DNA of 64,000 nucleotides from Avoscillospira sp045579045 (lineage in GTDB: Bacteria; Bacillota; Clostridia; Oscillospirales; Oscillospiraceae), in the NCBI GenBank assembly GCA_045579045.1, contig JAZNLL010000027.1:9544-73543 (forward strand), in the 5' to 3' direction. Below are positions 1-8,184 of this stretch, piece after piece; position 1 is the first letter of the stretch, and every line of letters begins with the position of its first letter. The notes below the pieces were generated by a model. That model was not told the DNA's origin, searched no databases, and saw only the letters and a list, made by a program, of their open reading frames with translations. A program made the translations under genes and the position numbers.

Positions 1-883
1 AGTTGGCAGCTCTGGCGGATTCCTTTTTGATATCCTTGAAGGTGAAGCGGCGCTCGGTGCCATCCTCGCTCAGATGGAGCATCGCCAGCTTTTCCGGCTT
101 CCGCTCTGCCAGCGCATCCACCACATCAAAGGCAAAGTTGAACTTCTCTTCGTTCTTGAAATCAATGGCGGTCAGCTTGCCATCGGTTTCGGTGGGAATG
201 ATGAAGTCGCGGTAGATACGACCCTGATCGTCTTCCCGATGGGACTGACGGACAGGCTTGGCCTCTGTGGCAGCCTGCTCTTCCATTCTGGCTGCCTGAT
301 TGCGCAGAACAATGGCATAGAAGGAGCAGTCCTCACCGTCTACGGCGATCATACCGTGAGGAGTGGAGGAATCGTAGTAAATACAGTCACCGGCACGGAG
401 GACTTCCGTATGGCCGCCGATCTGGATGCGCATGCTGCCACTGATGACGATATCACATTCCTGACCTTCATGGGTCACCAGTTCGATATCTTCATACTCG
501 GCACCGGGACGGTAGTTCAGTTCCATATACAGGGGCAGTGCAATACGGTTGCGGAAGTCTGCTGCCAGGTTGTAGCCCACCATATGGTGTGCTTCTTCGA
601 TGCGCTGGCCCATGCCCTTTCGAGTCAGAGCATAAGAACGAAGCTTGGGGCTTCGGCCTTCCAGCAGGTCGCTCATATCAACGCCAAAAGAAAGGCTGCA
701 ATGATACAGGAATGCAATGCTGAGGTTCTGGTTGCCGCTTTCGCACTGCAAGTATTCTTCCACGCTCACGCCGACGCGGGAAGCCATTTCCTCCACGGTA
801 ATACCGGTGATCTCACGAAGTTCGCGAATTCTATCGGCAGTTTCCTTTATTTTATAAGTCATGCCGGTCATGTTCTGTTCCAT
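1..883 (-). CDS. HTH-cupin-acyl-CoA ligase fusion (partial, cut by window edge)
   Basis: My reading of the minus strand from the ATG at 883-881 stays open to the edge, so the 3' part lies outside. The first ~65 residues form an XRE-type HTH (DRIRELREITGITVEEMA). A cupin barrel follows (residues ~110-190, with a GDCIYYDSSTPHG stretch), and at the edge ERRFTFKDI begins the same AMP-forming ligase domain as in the neighbour at 1241-3508. The two proteins are therefore tandem paralogues. The gene has its own T-box leader and promoter. Expected role, from the neighbour: ATP-dependent acyl-CoA ligase with a fused ligand-sensing or DNA-binding front end. The substrate is unknown; the valine-type specifier suggests isobutyrate. 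The ligase core cannot be checked here. Confidence 0.8.
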   Translation of the reverse strand, partial: MEQNMTGMTYKIKETADRIRELREITGITVEEMASRVGVSVEEYLQCESGNQNLSIAFLYHCSLSFGVDMSDLLEGRSPKLRSYALTRKGMGQRIEEAHHMVGYNLAADFRNRIALPLYMELNYRPGAEYEDIELVTHEGQECDIVISGSMRIQIGGHTEVLRAGDCIYYDSSTPHGMIAVDGEDCSFYAIVLRNQAARMEEQAATEAKPVRQSHREDDQGRIYRDFIIPTETDGKLTAIDFKNEEKFNFAFDVVDALAERKPEKLAMLHLSEDGTERRFTFKDIKKESARAAN

Positions 884-900
884 AATACACCTCAATAAAG

Positions 901-1190
901 GCAAAAAAGCCCGTCTCAAAGATTGATTCCTTGAGACGAGCTGTGATTCTTAGCCCGCGGTACCACTCAAATTGCATTTGCCTCACGGCAAATACCACTC
1001 ATTGGGTGCCAACACACCCTAAGCACTGACGCAGCTGACGCGTGGAGGTTCTACGGCAAACGCTTTCTTCCTCCCGGCTCCGGAGCGACAAACTGCAGTT
1101 CCTACCATGGCTTGCACCAACCGCCAATTCTCTGAGGCAGAACTTCCGCTGTTTTTCTCCATCCTCGCTTTTGGATGTAGGAATCATACC
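901..1190 (-). ncRNA. T-box leader 1 (probable Val specifier GTC)
   Basis: On the minus strand the conserved T-box GAGTGGTACCGCG lies at 968-956. It is followed by a terminator hairpin (GCTCGTCTCAA paired with TTGAGACGGGC, then TTTTTT) at about 945-901. Stem I shows the AGAGA and GGTTGGTGCAAG elements. Aligning the 3' side of the specifier loop with the thrS T-box here (ACC-AC-TTCCG) gives GTC-G-CTCC, with the GTC at 1089-1087, a valine codon. Uncharged tRNA would pair with it and allow read-through into the ligase at 883. The specifier call is by eye and could be off by one base. Confidence 0.88.
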
Positions 1191-1211
1191 ACTATTTCAG
1201 AAAAATGTCAA
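1183..1211 (-). promoter_or_regulatory. Sigma-A promoter of T-box leader 1
   Basis: TTGACA at 1211-1206 and TATGAT at 1188-1183 on the minus strand, with a 17-base spacer. Confidence 0.85.
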
Positions 1212-1240
1212 CACTTAATTCGTTACTGTGCTAAAGTTTA

Positions 1241-3508
1241 TTAGAGCTTATTGCGCTGGATCTTACCGGAGATCGTCTTGGGCAATTCCGTACGGAACTC
1301 CACGATACGGGGATACTTGTAGGGAGCCGTTCTGGTCTTGACGTAGTTCTGGATCTCCTTCTTCATTTCTTCGGTACCTTCGGTACCGGGAACCAGCACG
1401 ATACAGGCCTTGACGACCTGACCGCGAACCTCATCGGGGGCAGCACAGACACCGCATTCCAGAACGTAGGGCAGTTCCATGATGGTGCTTCCGATCTCGA
1501 AGGGCCCGATGCGGTAGCCGGAGGACTTGATGACATCGTCGGCACGTCCGACATACCAGTAGTAGCCATCTTCATCCCGCCAGGCCACATCGCCCGTATG
1601 GTACATACCGTCATGCCAGACATCGTTGGTGGCTTCTTCGTTGCGGTAGTAGCCCAGGAAGACACCGCAGGTGGGCTTGGGATCGGTACGGATGACGATC
1701 TCGCCGTTGATACCATCTTCCACAGGGTTGCCGTCGGCATCCACAATGTCGATGCCGTAGCCGGGAACCGGCTTGCCCATGGCACCGGGCTTGATGATGG
1801 CGCCATAGAGGTTTGCAATACCCAGAGTCATTTCCGTCTGGCCAAAGCCTTCGTGGATCCGCAGACCCGTCGCCTTTTCGAACTGATAGAAGACCTCCGG
1901 ATTCAGTGCCTCACCGGCAGTGGTGGCATGGTGGATGGAGCTGAGATCGTAACCGCTGAGATCCTGCTTGATCAGCATGCGGTACATAGTGGGAGGTGCG
2001 CAGAAGGTGGTGATGTTGTACTTTGCGAACATGGGCAGAATTTTCTCTGCATCAAAGCGGTCAAAGTCGTAGGTAAACACAGCACCTTCGCAGAGCCACT
2101 GGCCGTAGAGCTTGCCCCACAGTGCCTTGCCCCAGCCGGTTTCGGAGATAGTAAAATGCAGACCGTCACGCTCACACAGATGCCAGTACTTGGCAGTGAC
2201 ATAGTGACCCAGGGCATACTTATAGGAATGGGTTGCCATCTTGGGATAGCCGGTGGTACCGGAAGTGAACAGCATCAGCATGGGATCGCTGCCGCAGGGA
2301 GCATCTTCCTCCCGGACATAGCGACGGGAGAAGAGGCTGTACTCCTGATCGAAATCATGCCAACCTTCTGCCTTGCCGCCGACCATGATCTTCGTCATGC
2401 TCATGCCGGCAGTCTTTTCTGCCAGATCGATCTGACCGGCCGTATTGCCGTCAGCCGTGCAGAGAACTGCACTCACATCTGCAGCCTGGAAGCGGTACAC
2501 GAAATCCTTTTCCATCAGCTGATTGGTAGCAGGGATGGCGATGGCACCCAGCTTGTGCAGACCCAGAATGGCGAACCAGAACTGGTAATGGCGCTTCAGC
2601 ACCAGCATGACGCGGTCGCCGCGCTTGATGCCCAGAGACTTGAAGTAGTTGGCGCTCTGGCTGGAAGCATCCTTGAAATCCTTAAAGGTGAAGCGGCGCT
2701 CGGTCATGTCATTGGCGACATGGATCATGGCGAGCTTCTCAGGCTCACGGCGAGCGATGGCATCCACTGTATCAAATGCGAAGTTATAAGTATCTTCGTC
2801 GGAGAAGGTAATATTCTGCAGCGCACCGTTTTCGTCTTCCTGTGCATTGACAAACTTGTCGCACAGCAGCTTCTGCTGAGACTTGCCCTTGCGGCTCAAA
2901 CCGGTATACAGAGGCTGGTCGGTGGTATCAGAAGCCATAATCATGGACAGGAACACGCAGTCCTGACCGTCAATGGCCAGCTGACCGTGAGGGGTGGAGG
3001 ACTTGAAGAAGATGCTGTCGCCTTCACGCAGAGTCTCTTCATGGTCCCCGACCTTGATCCGCATAGCACCCTTGATGACCAGATTGTATTCCTGACCGGC
3101 ATGGGTAACGGTATGGATGGGCTTATTCTGCAGTTCCTCGGAATATTTGTAGGTAACCCAGTAAGGAGTTGCCAGCTTCTTGCGGAACATGGGAGCCACG
3201 TCCTGAATGATAATGCCATCCTCACTGGCAGTCACCAGACCCTTGCCGCGGCGAGTCACTGTATAGCCGGACAGCTTGGCGCTGTGGCCTTCCAGCAGAA
3301 CAGTAATCTCAACACCGAAAACCTTTGCGCACTTATGCAGGAACGTAAAAGGCAGATCCACCGTGCCGGTTTCGTACTGACGGTAGCTTTCTTCCGAAAC
3401 CTCGGTCAGCTCTGCCATCTTCTGAGTGCTGTAACCCAAAATGTCACGCATACCCTGAATACGTGCGGCGATATCCATCAGCTGTGTTGTGGGATTCATG
3501 TTACTCAT
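1241..3508 (-). CDS. HTH-cupin-MACS-type acyl-CoA ligase fusion
   Basis: This 755-residue protein starts at ATG 3508, chosen for its upstream GAAAGGG; the longer open frame upstream is T-box RNA. An XRE HTH (residues ~10-65, QKMAELTEVSEESYRQYE) is followed by a cupin (~110-185, GDSIFFKSSTPHG). The rest is an AMP-forming ligase with TSGTTGYPKM (P-loop), GFGQTEMTLG, YHTGDVAWRDEDGYYWYVGR and the C-terminal KTISGKIQRNKL lysine. It resembles medium-chain acyl-CoA synthetases (MACS), which convert acid + ATP + CoA to acyl-CoA + AMP + PPi. I recall that a Methanosarcina MACS prefers 2-methylbutyrate, which would fit the isoleucine T-box upstream; this is inference. HTH-cupin proteins are usually separate regulators, so the fusion is notable. 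Confidence 0.88.
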   Translation of the reverse strand: MSNMNPTTQLMDIAARIQGMRDILGYSTQKMAELTEVSEESYRQYETGTVDLPFTFLHKCAKVFGVEITVLLEGHSAKLSGYTVTRRGKGLVTASEDGIIIQDVAPMFRKKLATPYWVTYKYSEELQNKPIHTVTHAGQEYNLVIKGAMRIKVGDHEETLREGDSIFFKSSTPHGQLAIDGQDCVFLSMIMASDTTDQPLYTGLSRKGKSQQKLLCDKFVNAQEDENGALQNITFSDEDTYNFAFDTVDAIARREPEKLAMIHVANDMTERRFTFKDFKDASSQSANYFKSLGIKRGDRVMLVLKRHYQFWFAILGLHKLGAIAIPATNQLMEKDFVYRFQAADVSAVLCTADGNTAGQIDLAEKTAGMSMTKIMVGGKAEGWHDFDQEYSLFSRRYVREEDAPCGSDPMLMLFTSGTTGYPKMATHSYKYALGHYVTAKYWHLCERDGLHFTISETGWGKALWGKLYGQWLCEGAVFTYDFDRFDAEKILPMFAKYNITTFCAPPTMYRMLIKQDLSGYDLSSIHHATTAGEALNPEVFYQFEKATGLRIHEGFGQTEMTLGIANLYGAIIKPGAMGKPVPGYGIDIVDADGNPVEDGINGEIVIRTDPKPTCGVFLGYYRNEEATNDVWHDGMYHTGDVAWRDEDGYYWYVGRADDVIKSSGYRIGPFEIGSTIMELPYVLECGVCAAPDEVRGQVVKACIVLVPGTEGTEEMKKEIQNYVKTRTAPYKYPRIVEFRTELPKTISGKIQRNKL

Positions 3509-3534
3509 TACTTTCAACCCTTTCTGGAAAATAA

Positions 3535-3790
3535 AAAAACGCCTCAAGAATTTCTTCTTGAGACGAGTCATTCTATACCCGCGGTACCACTCAAATTGCA
3601 GCCGTAGCTGCCACTTCAGACTCCAATAAGTCCTATCCCTTAACGCGGGCAAACGGGAAAGCCTGGCAGCATCTGCTCGGCTCACCGGCTCGGAAGTGAT
3701 GGGCTTTCGGGCAACAAACCGTCGACTCGCACCAACCGTCGACTCTCTGAAGATTCATACACCTAGCCGTCTTCGTCACAGCCTTTTTCG
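3535..3790 (-). ncRNA. T-box leader 2 (Ile specifier ATC)
   Basis: The minus strand carries GAGTGGTACCGCG at 3592-3580 and a terminator (CGTCTCAAGAA paired with TTCTTGAGGCG, then TTTTTTT) ending near 3535. Stem I has AGAGAGTCGACGGTTGGTG with a GTCGAC return strand. The specifier side reads ATC-AC-TTCCGAGCC, matching ACC-AC-TTCCGAGC of the thrS leader base for base around the codon. ATC (Ile) at 3700-3698 is therefore a good call. It controls the ligase starting at 3508. Confidence 0.92.
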
Positions 3791-3800
3791 ATATGCCCAT

Positions 3801-3829
3801 AATCTACCACATTTCTTTTTCCTTGTCAA
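3801..3829 (-). promoter_or_regulatory. Promoter of T-box leader 2
   Basis: TTGACA at 3829-3824 and TAGATT at 3806-3801 on the minus strand, 17-base spacer. It diverges from the promoter at 3865. Confidence 0.75.
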
Positions 3830-3864
3830 TTCTTTTTTTGTTTAAAGCGAAAGAATTTTTCTTC

Positions 3865-3893
3865 TTGACAAATTGCAAGGTTTGTGATTAAAT
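3865..3893 (+). promoter_or_regulatory. Promoter of T-box leader 3
   Basis: TTGACA at 3865-3870 and TTAAAT at 3888-3893, 17-base spacer, placed just before the third T-box leader. Confidence 0.7.
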
Positions 3894-3899
3894 GCTTTC

Positions 3900-4175
3900 A
3901 TACACATTAGAAAAAACGTTGACGGAAAATCCTTTCTGTTCAGAAGCTTCAGAGAGCCGGTGGCTGCTGCGAACCGGTGCGGAGAACAGATCGGTCTGCT
4001 TCCTGAGTTGGCTCTGTGAACCCGTTTCGGACGGTCAGTAATGGAGCCCGGCCTCCTCCGTTACCGGGATAGGACTTACTGGAGTCCGATGAGAGACCCC
4101 GTTCCGGGGTAATCAGGGTGGTACCGCGAATAATTTTCGTCCCTGAGGTCTTGTGACCTCAGGGATTTTTTCATT
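3900..4175 (+). ncRNA. T-box leader 3 (specifier not settled)
   Basis: AGGGTGGTACCGCGA at 4115-4129 is a textbook T-box, followed by the terminator CCCTGAGGTC-ttgt-GACCTCAGGG-ATTTTTT at 4141-4170. The inner stem I pair CTGTTC/GAACAG and the outer GGAA/TTCC bracket ATCGGTCTGC. By strict alignment with thrS the specifier is TCT at 3995-3997, but GTC (3994) or CTG (3996) are one base away. I therefore leave the amino acid open. It controls the LeuA-like gene at 4194 and probably the whole operon to 9203. Confidence 0.92.
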
Positions 4176-4193
4176 CCAAAGGAGCTGTATATT

Positions 4194-5600
4194 ATGAAAA
4201 TGATCAAACTGTCCGATGTCACCATGAAGCAGGTTGTCGACGGTTTCAGCCTGTCTTTCAAAGAGAAGATCGAACTGGCAAAGCTGCTGGATAAATTGGG
4301 AGTCTGTGTCATCGAACTGGAAGGCATCGAAAACGCCCGCATTGACAGTCTGCGAATCAAGTCCATCGCTTCGTCTGTGACTAACAGCATTGTTGCCGTT
4401 CCCGTTCAGTTGACGGCAGACAGCCCCGCTCAGGTTTGGTCTGCTCTGCAGCAGGCAAAGCTTCCCCGCCTGCAGGTCTGCGGTGCCGTCAGCGCCGTTC
4501 AGATGGAGTATCTGTTCCACAAAAAGCAGGATGCCATGCAGAAAGCCATCGTGGACACCATCACCGCCTGCAAGGCCTTGTGTGCCGATGTGGAGTTCCT
4601 GGCCGACGATGCCACCCGTGCAGATCCCGCGTTCCTCGCCTCCACTTTGAAAGCCGCTATCGCTGCCGGTGCGACAACCGTCACCGTCTGTGATACTGCC
4701 GGTTCCATGCTGCCTGCCGAGTTCGCTCAGTTCATCAAGGAACTGTATGAGGCCGTTCCCGAAATGAAGAATGTCAATGTGGGTGTCAGCTGCTGTAACA
4801 CCCTGTCCATGGCTGATGCCTGTGCCATCGCCGCTGTCGGTGAAGGTGTCACCGAACTGAAATCTGCCGCATATCCCATCGATGTTGCCAGCCTTGCCAA
4901 TCTGGCAAAACTGCTGTCCGCCAGAGGGGATTGCTTCCATGTAAGCACTTCCGTTCAGATGACCCAGCTGAGCCGCATCATGGACCGTGTGTATCAGATC
5001 TGCCAGACCGGTAGCACAAAGGGTTCTGCAATGACCGCAGCCCAGACAGATTCCGATATTTATCTGACCGCCCACGACGACGTTGCAGCCGTGACCAAGG
5101 TTGCCGAACAGTTGGGTTACGATCTTTCTGAAGACGACAGCATGAAGGTCTATGAAGCCTTCAAGCAGATCGCCGCCAAGAAAGAACAGGTCAGCTCCAA
5201 GGAACTGGATGCCATTATCGCCTCTGCCGCATTGCAGGTACCTCCCACCTACAAGCTGGATACCTTCGTGATTACCTCCGGCAACACCATTTCTTCCACC
5301 GCTCATATCAAGCTGATGAAGAACGGTCAGCCCATGGAAGGTGTTTCCATCGGAGACGGCCCCATCGATGCCGCCTTTGTTGCCATCGAAAACATCACCG
5401 GCTGCCATTACGAGCTGGATGACTTCCAGCTGCAGGCTGTGACCGAGGGCCGCAGCGCCATGGGTCAGACCGTGGTGAAACTCCGCAGCGGCGGCAAGGT
5501 CTATTCCGGCAAGGGCATTTCTACGGACATTGTGGCAGCCGGTATCCATGCCTACCTGAGTGCTCTGAACAAGATCGTTTATGAGGAGGAAGAAGCATGA
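4194..5600 (+). CDS. Degenerate isopropylmalate-synthase-like protein with LeuA regulatory domain
   Basis: 468 residues; AGGAG lies 9 bases before the ATG. The N-terminal ~300 residues align with the HMGL TIM barrel of isopropylmalate/homocitrate synthases (LADDATRAD, TVCDTAG). The catalytic DTTLRDGEQ motif reads SDVTMKQVV, and the metal-binding HxHND motif reads SCCNT, so both histidines and the RD pair are lost. The C-terminal ~110 residues keep a good LeuA allosteric domain (GDGPIDAAFVAIENITG, YSGKGISTDIV), which binds leucine in true LeuA. The likely role is a leucine-responsive or scaffold pseudo-enzyme; condensation activity is doubtful. It overlaps the next gene by 4 bases and sits behind a T-box. 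Confidence 0.8.
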   Translation: MKMIKLSDVTMKQVVDGFSLSFKEKIELAKLLDKLGVCVIELEGIENARIDSLRIKSIASSVTNSIVAVPVQLTADSPAQVWSALQQAKLPRLQVCGAVSAVQMEYLFHKKQDAMQKAIVDTITACKALCADVEFLADDATRADPAFLASTLKAAIAAGATTVTVCDTAGSMLPAEFAQFIKELYEAVPEMKNVNVGVSCCNTLSMADACAIAAVGEGVTELKSAAYPIDVASLANLAKLLSARGDCFHVSTSVQMTQLSRIMDRVYQICQTGSTKGSAMTAAQTDSDIYLTAHDDVAAVTKVAEQLGYDLSEDDSMKVYEAFKQIAAKKEQVSSKELDAIIASAALQVPPTYKLDTFVITSGNTISSTAHIKLMKNGQPMEGVSIGDGPIDAAFVAIENITGCHYELDDFQLQAVTEGRSAMGQTVVKLRSGGKVYSGKGISTDIVAAGIHAYLSALNKIVYEEEEA

Positions 5601-8110
5601 GACTCTCATTCTCTACCAGAGGCTGGCCCAGCTTAACCTGGGATGAAATGGTAGATACCGCTCTGGACATGGGCTTTACCGGTATCGAAGTGTATAATCT
5701 GCCTAAATTTGATGAGATGCTGGCCAAAGGCGGCCCCTTCCACCAATACCAGACAGCCGCCACTGTTCGTGATCTTCGGGAAAAGAAGCTGACGATCCCC
5801 TGCTTCGACACCTCCTGCGATCTGTCCGCAGATCCCGATGCCGTAGCAGTTCTGACCAATTTGATCGAAATCGCCAAAAATGCACAAGTCAAGCACGTAG
5901 TCGCCTGCGCGCTGAGCGACAAGGAAGAAGTCGTTCGTGATGCATTATGTCAACTTGTTCCTGTGGCAGAAAAGGCCGGTGTTTCTCTGCTTCTCAAGAC
6001 CAGCGGCATCTATGCCGACACCGCCCGTCTGCGGAATATGCTGGATCAGTTCGCCAGCGACAATCTGGGTGCCCTTTGGGATGTCCACCATCCTTACCGG
6101 GATTTTGGTGAAAGCGGCGATGCCACCATCAAGAACCTGGGTTCCTATGTTTGCCATGTCCACCTGCGCGATTCCGATGACGAAGGCACCTATCAGCTCA
6201 TCGGTGAAGGCACCATGCCCATTGCCGATGTGATGCGTGCCCTTTCCTCCGTCAATTACGATGGTTTCATCTCTTTGGAATGGAAGCCGGAATGGCTGGA
6301 GGATCTGCAGGACCCGGAGATCATCTTCCCCTACTTCGTCAATTACATGGCCCGGTTCCATTCCACCCGGGGCATGAAGAAGAAGCTCTATCCCAACCAC
6401 GACGGTACCGGTCAGTACATCTGGAAAAAGGATGAACTCATCAACCTGACCTTCCCTCAGGTTCTGGACCGTGTGGCAGAAGAGTTCCCGGACCAGTACT
6501 GCTTTAAGTACACCACCCTGGATTACACCCGAACCTATGCCCAGTTCCGCGAAGATGTGGATCGGTTCGCCAGAGCACTGGTGTCCATGGGCGTCAAGGC
6601 CGGCTCCAAGGTAGCCATCTGGGCAACCAATGTGCCTGCCTGGTTCATCACCTTCTGGGCAACTACCAAAATCGGTGCCGTTCTGGTCACAGTCAATACT
6701 GCCTATAAGATTCACGAAGCGGAATATCTGCTCCGCCAGTCCGACACCCACACGCTGGTCATGATCGACAGCTGTCTGGATTCCAACTATGCCCGGATCA
6801 TCAATGAACTCTGTCCCGAAATCGCCAAGACCAAGGCCGGCGATCCTCTCCACTGCAAGAGACTCCCCTTCCTGCGCAATGTCATCACCGTTGGCTTCAA
6901 GCAGCCCGGCTGTCTGACCTTCGACGAGGCCATGGCAAGATATGAACTGGTCAGCCGGGAGCAGGTCGCTCAGATGGCTGCCGCCGTCCGTCCCGACGAT
7001 GTCTGCAACATGCAGTATACCTCCGGTACCACCGGTTTCCCGAAGGGTGTTATGTTAACTCACCACAACGTTGTCAACAACGGCAAATGCATCGGTGACC
7101 GCATGGGTCTTTCCACTGCCGACCGCATGATGATTCAGGTTCCTATGTTCCACTGCTTCGGCATGACCCTTTCCATGACCTCCTCCATGACCCATGGCGC
7201 CACCATGTGTCCCATGCCCTACTTCTCCGCTACATCTTCCCTCGCCTGCATCAATCAGGAGAAGATCACAGTTTTCAATGGTGTTCCCACCATGTTCATT
7301 GCCATGTTCAACCATCCGGATTACCGGAAAACCGATTTCTCCCATATGCGAACCGGCATCATGGCAGGTGCAGGCTGTCCTCCCGAACTGATGCGCAGAG
7401 CCGCACAGCCTGATGAAATGAACATGTACGGCATTGTCAGTGTTTATGGACAGACCGAATGTGCTCCCGGCAACACCATGAGTTCCTGGACGGATTCTCT
7501 GGAAGTCCGCACCGACACCGTCGGCTATGCCTTCCCCCATGTGCAGTGCAAGATCATCGATCCCGAAACCGGAGAAGAAGTCGGTCCCGGTGTCAACGGT
7601 GAATTCTGTGCCAAGGGCTACAACACCATGAAGGGTTATTACAAAATGCCTCAGGCAACTGCCGACACCATTGATGCAGAAGGCTGGCTCCATTCCGGCG
7701 ACCTGGCCTGCAGGGATGAAGACGGCAACTATCGGATCACCGGCCGTCTGAAAGATATGATTATCCGCGGCGGTGAAAACATCTATCCCAAGGAGATTGA
7801 GGAATTTATCTACACCCATCCCCAGACCAAGGATGTTCAGGTCATCGGTGTTCCCGACAAGAAATACGGCGAAGAGATCATGGCCTGTATCATTCTGAAG
7901 GAACCCGGCTCTGTGACCGTGGAAGAAATGACCGCCTACATCAAGGCCAGCATGGCACGGCATAAGGTTCCCAAATACATCTCCTTCGTGGACAGCTTCC
8001 CCATGAATGCCGCAGGTAAGATTCTGAAGTATAAAATGCGCGAAGCTGCCGCTAAGGAACTGGGCTTGGTCGGTGACGGTGCCGATACGGCAGGCCCCGG
8101 CAAAGTATAA
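5597..8110 (+). CDS. Xylose-isomerase-like TIM barrel fused to AMP-forming acyl-CoA ligase
   Basis: 837 residues, starting in the ATGA overlap with the LeuA-like gene. Residues 1-~265 resemble sugar-phosphate isomerase/epimerase TIM barrels. Three metal ligands are visible (Asp in ALWDVHHPY, His in CHVHLRD, Glu in FISLEWKPEW), but the usual strand-5 Glu is Lys in LLLKTSG. Residues ~280-830 are a FadD/AcsA-like ligase: YTSGTTGFPKGVMLTHHN, YGQTECAPG, HSGDLACRDEDGNYRITGR, IIRGGENIYPKEIEE and NAAGKILKYKMRE. All adenylation motifs are intact, so this half should make acyl-CoA from a carboxylic acid. The barrel's job is unknown; it may act on the product or sense a ligand. I do not know this fusion as a named family. 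Confidence 0.85.
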   Translation: MRLSFSTRGWPSLTWDEMVDTALDMGFTGIEVYNLPKFDEMLAKGGPFHQYQTAATVRDLREKKLTIPCFDTSCDLSADPDAVAVLTNLIEIAKNAQVKHVVACALSDKEEVVRDALCQLVPVAEKAGVSLLLKTSGIYADTARLRNMLDQFASDNLGALWDVHHPYRDFGESGDATIKNLGSYVCHVHLRDSDDEGTYQLIGEGTMPIADVMRALSSVNYDGFISLEWKPEWLEDLQDPEIIFPYFVNYMARFHSTRGMKKKLYPNHDGTGQYIWKKDELINLTFPQVLDRVAEEFPDQYCFKYTTLDYTRTYAQFREDVDRFARALVSMGVKAGSKVAIWATNVPAWFITFWATTKIGAVLVTVNTAYKIHEAEYLLRQSDTHTLVMIDSCLDSNYARIINELCPEIAKTKAGDPLHCKRLPFLRNVITVGFKQPGCLTFDEAMARYELVSREQVAQMAAAVRPDDVCNMQYTSGTTGFPKGVMLTHHNVVNNGKCIGDRMGLSTADRMMIQVPMFHCFGMTLSMTSSMTHGATMCPMPYFSATSSLACINQEKITVFNGVPTMFIAMFNHPDYRKTDFSHMRTGIMAGAGCPPELMRRAAQPDEMNMYGIVSVYGQTECAPGNTMSSWTDSLEVRTDTVGYAFPHVQCKIIDPETGEEVGPGVNGEFCAKGYNTMKGYYKMPQATADTIDAEGWLHSGDLACRDEDGNYRITGRLKDMIIRGGENIYPKEIEEFIYTHPQTKDVQVIGVPDKKYGEEIMACIILKEPGSVTVEEMTAYIKASMARHKVPKYISFVDSFPMNAAGKILKYKMREAAAKELGLVGDGADTAGPGKV

Positions 8111-8124
8111 CCGGATCACCCTCT

Positions 8125-8157
8125 CCCCTGATGCAGATGTTCTGTATCAGGGGCAGC
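8125..8157 (+). other. Hairpin between ligase fusion and azlC
   Basis: CCCCTGAT and ATCAGGGG pair around a 13-base loop in the 74-base gap. No strong T-run follows, so it may be an RNA-processing site or weak attenuator rather than a full terminator. Confidence 0.5.
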
Positions 8158-8184
8158 ATTTGACTTTGAAAAGAGATAATCGCA

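Noticed and set aside
74..898. 274-residue plus-strand frame at the left edge
   Set aside because: Mirror of the truncated minus-strand HTH-cupin gene, which carries real motifs.
1598..3607. 669-residue plus-strand frame over the HTH-cupin ligase
   Set aside because: Shadow of the minus-strand ligase; no recognisable motifs.
4113..5609. 498-residue minus-strand frame over the LeuA-like gene
   Set aside because: Shadow frame rich in Gly/His/Gln with no motif; it runs through the T-box terminator.
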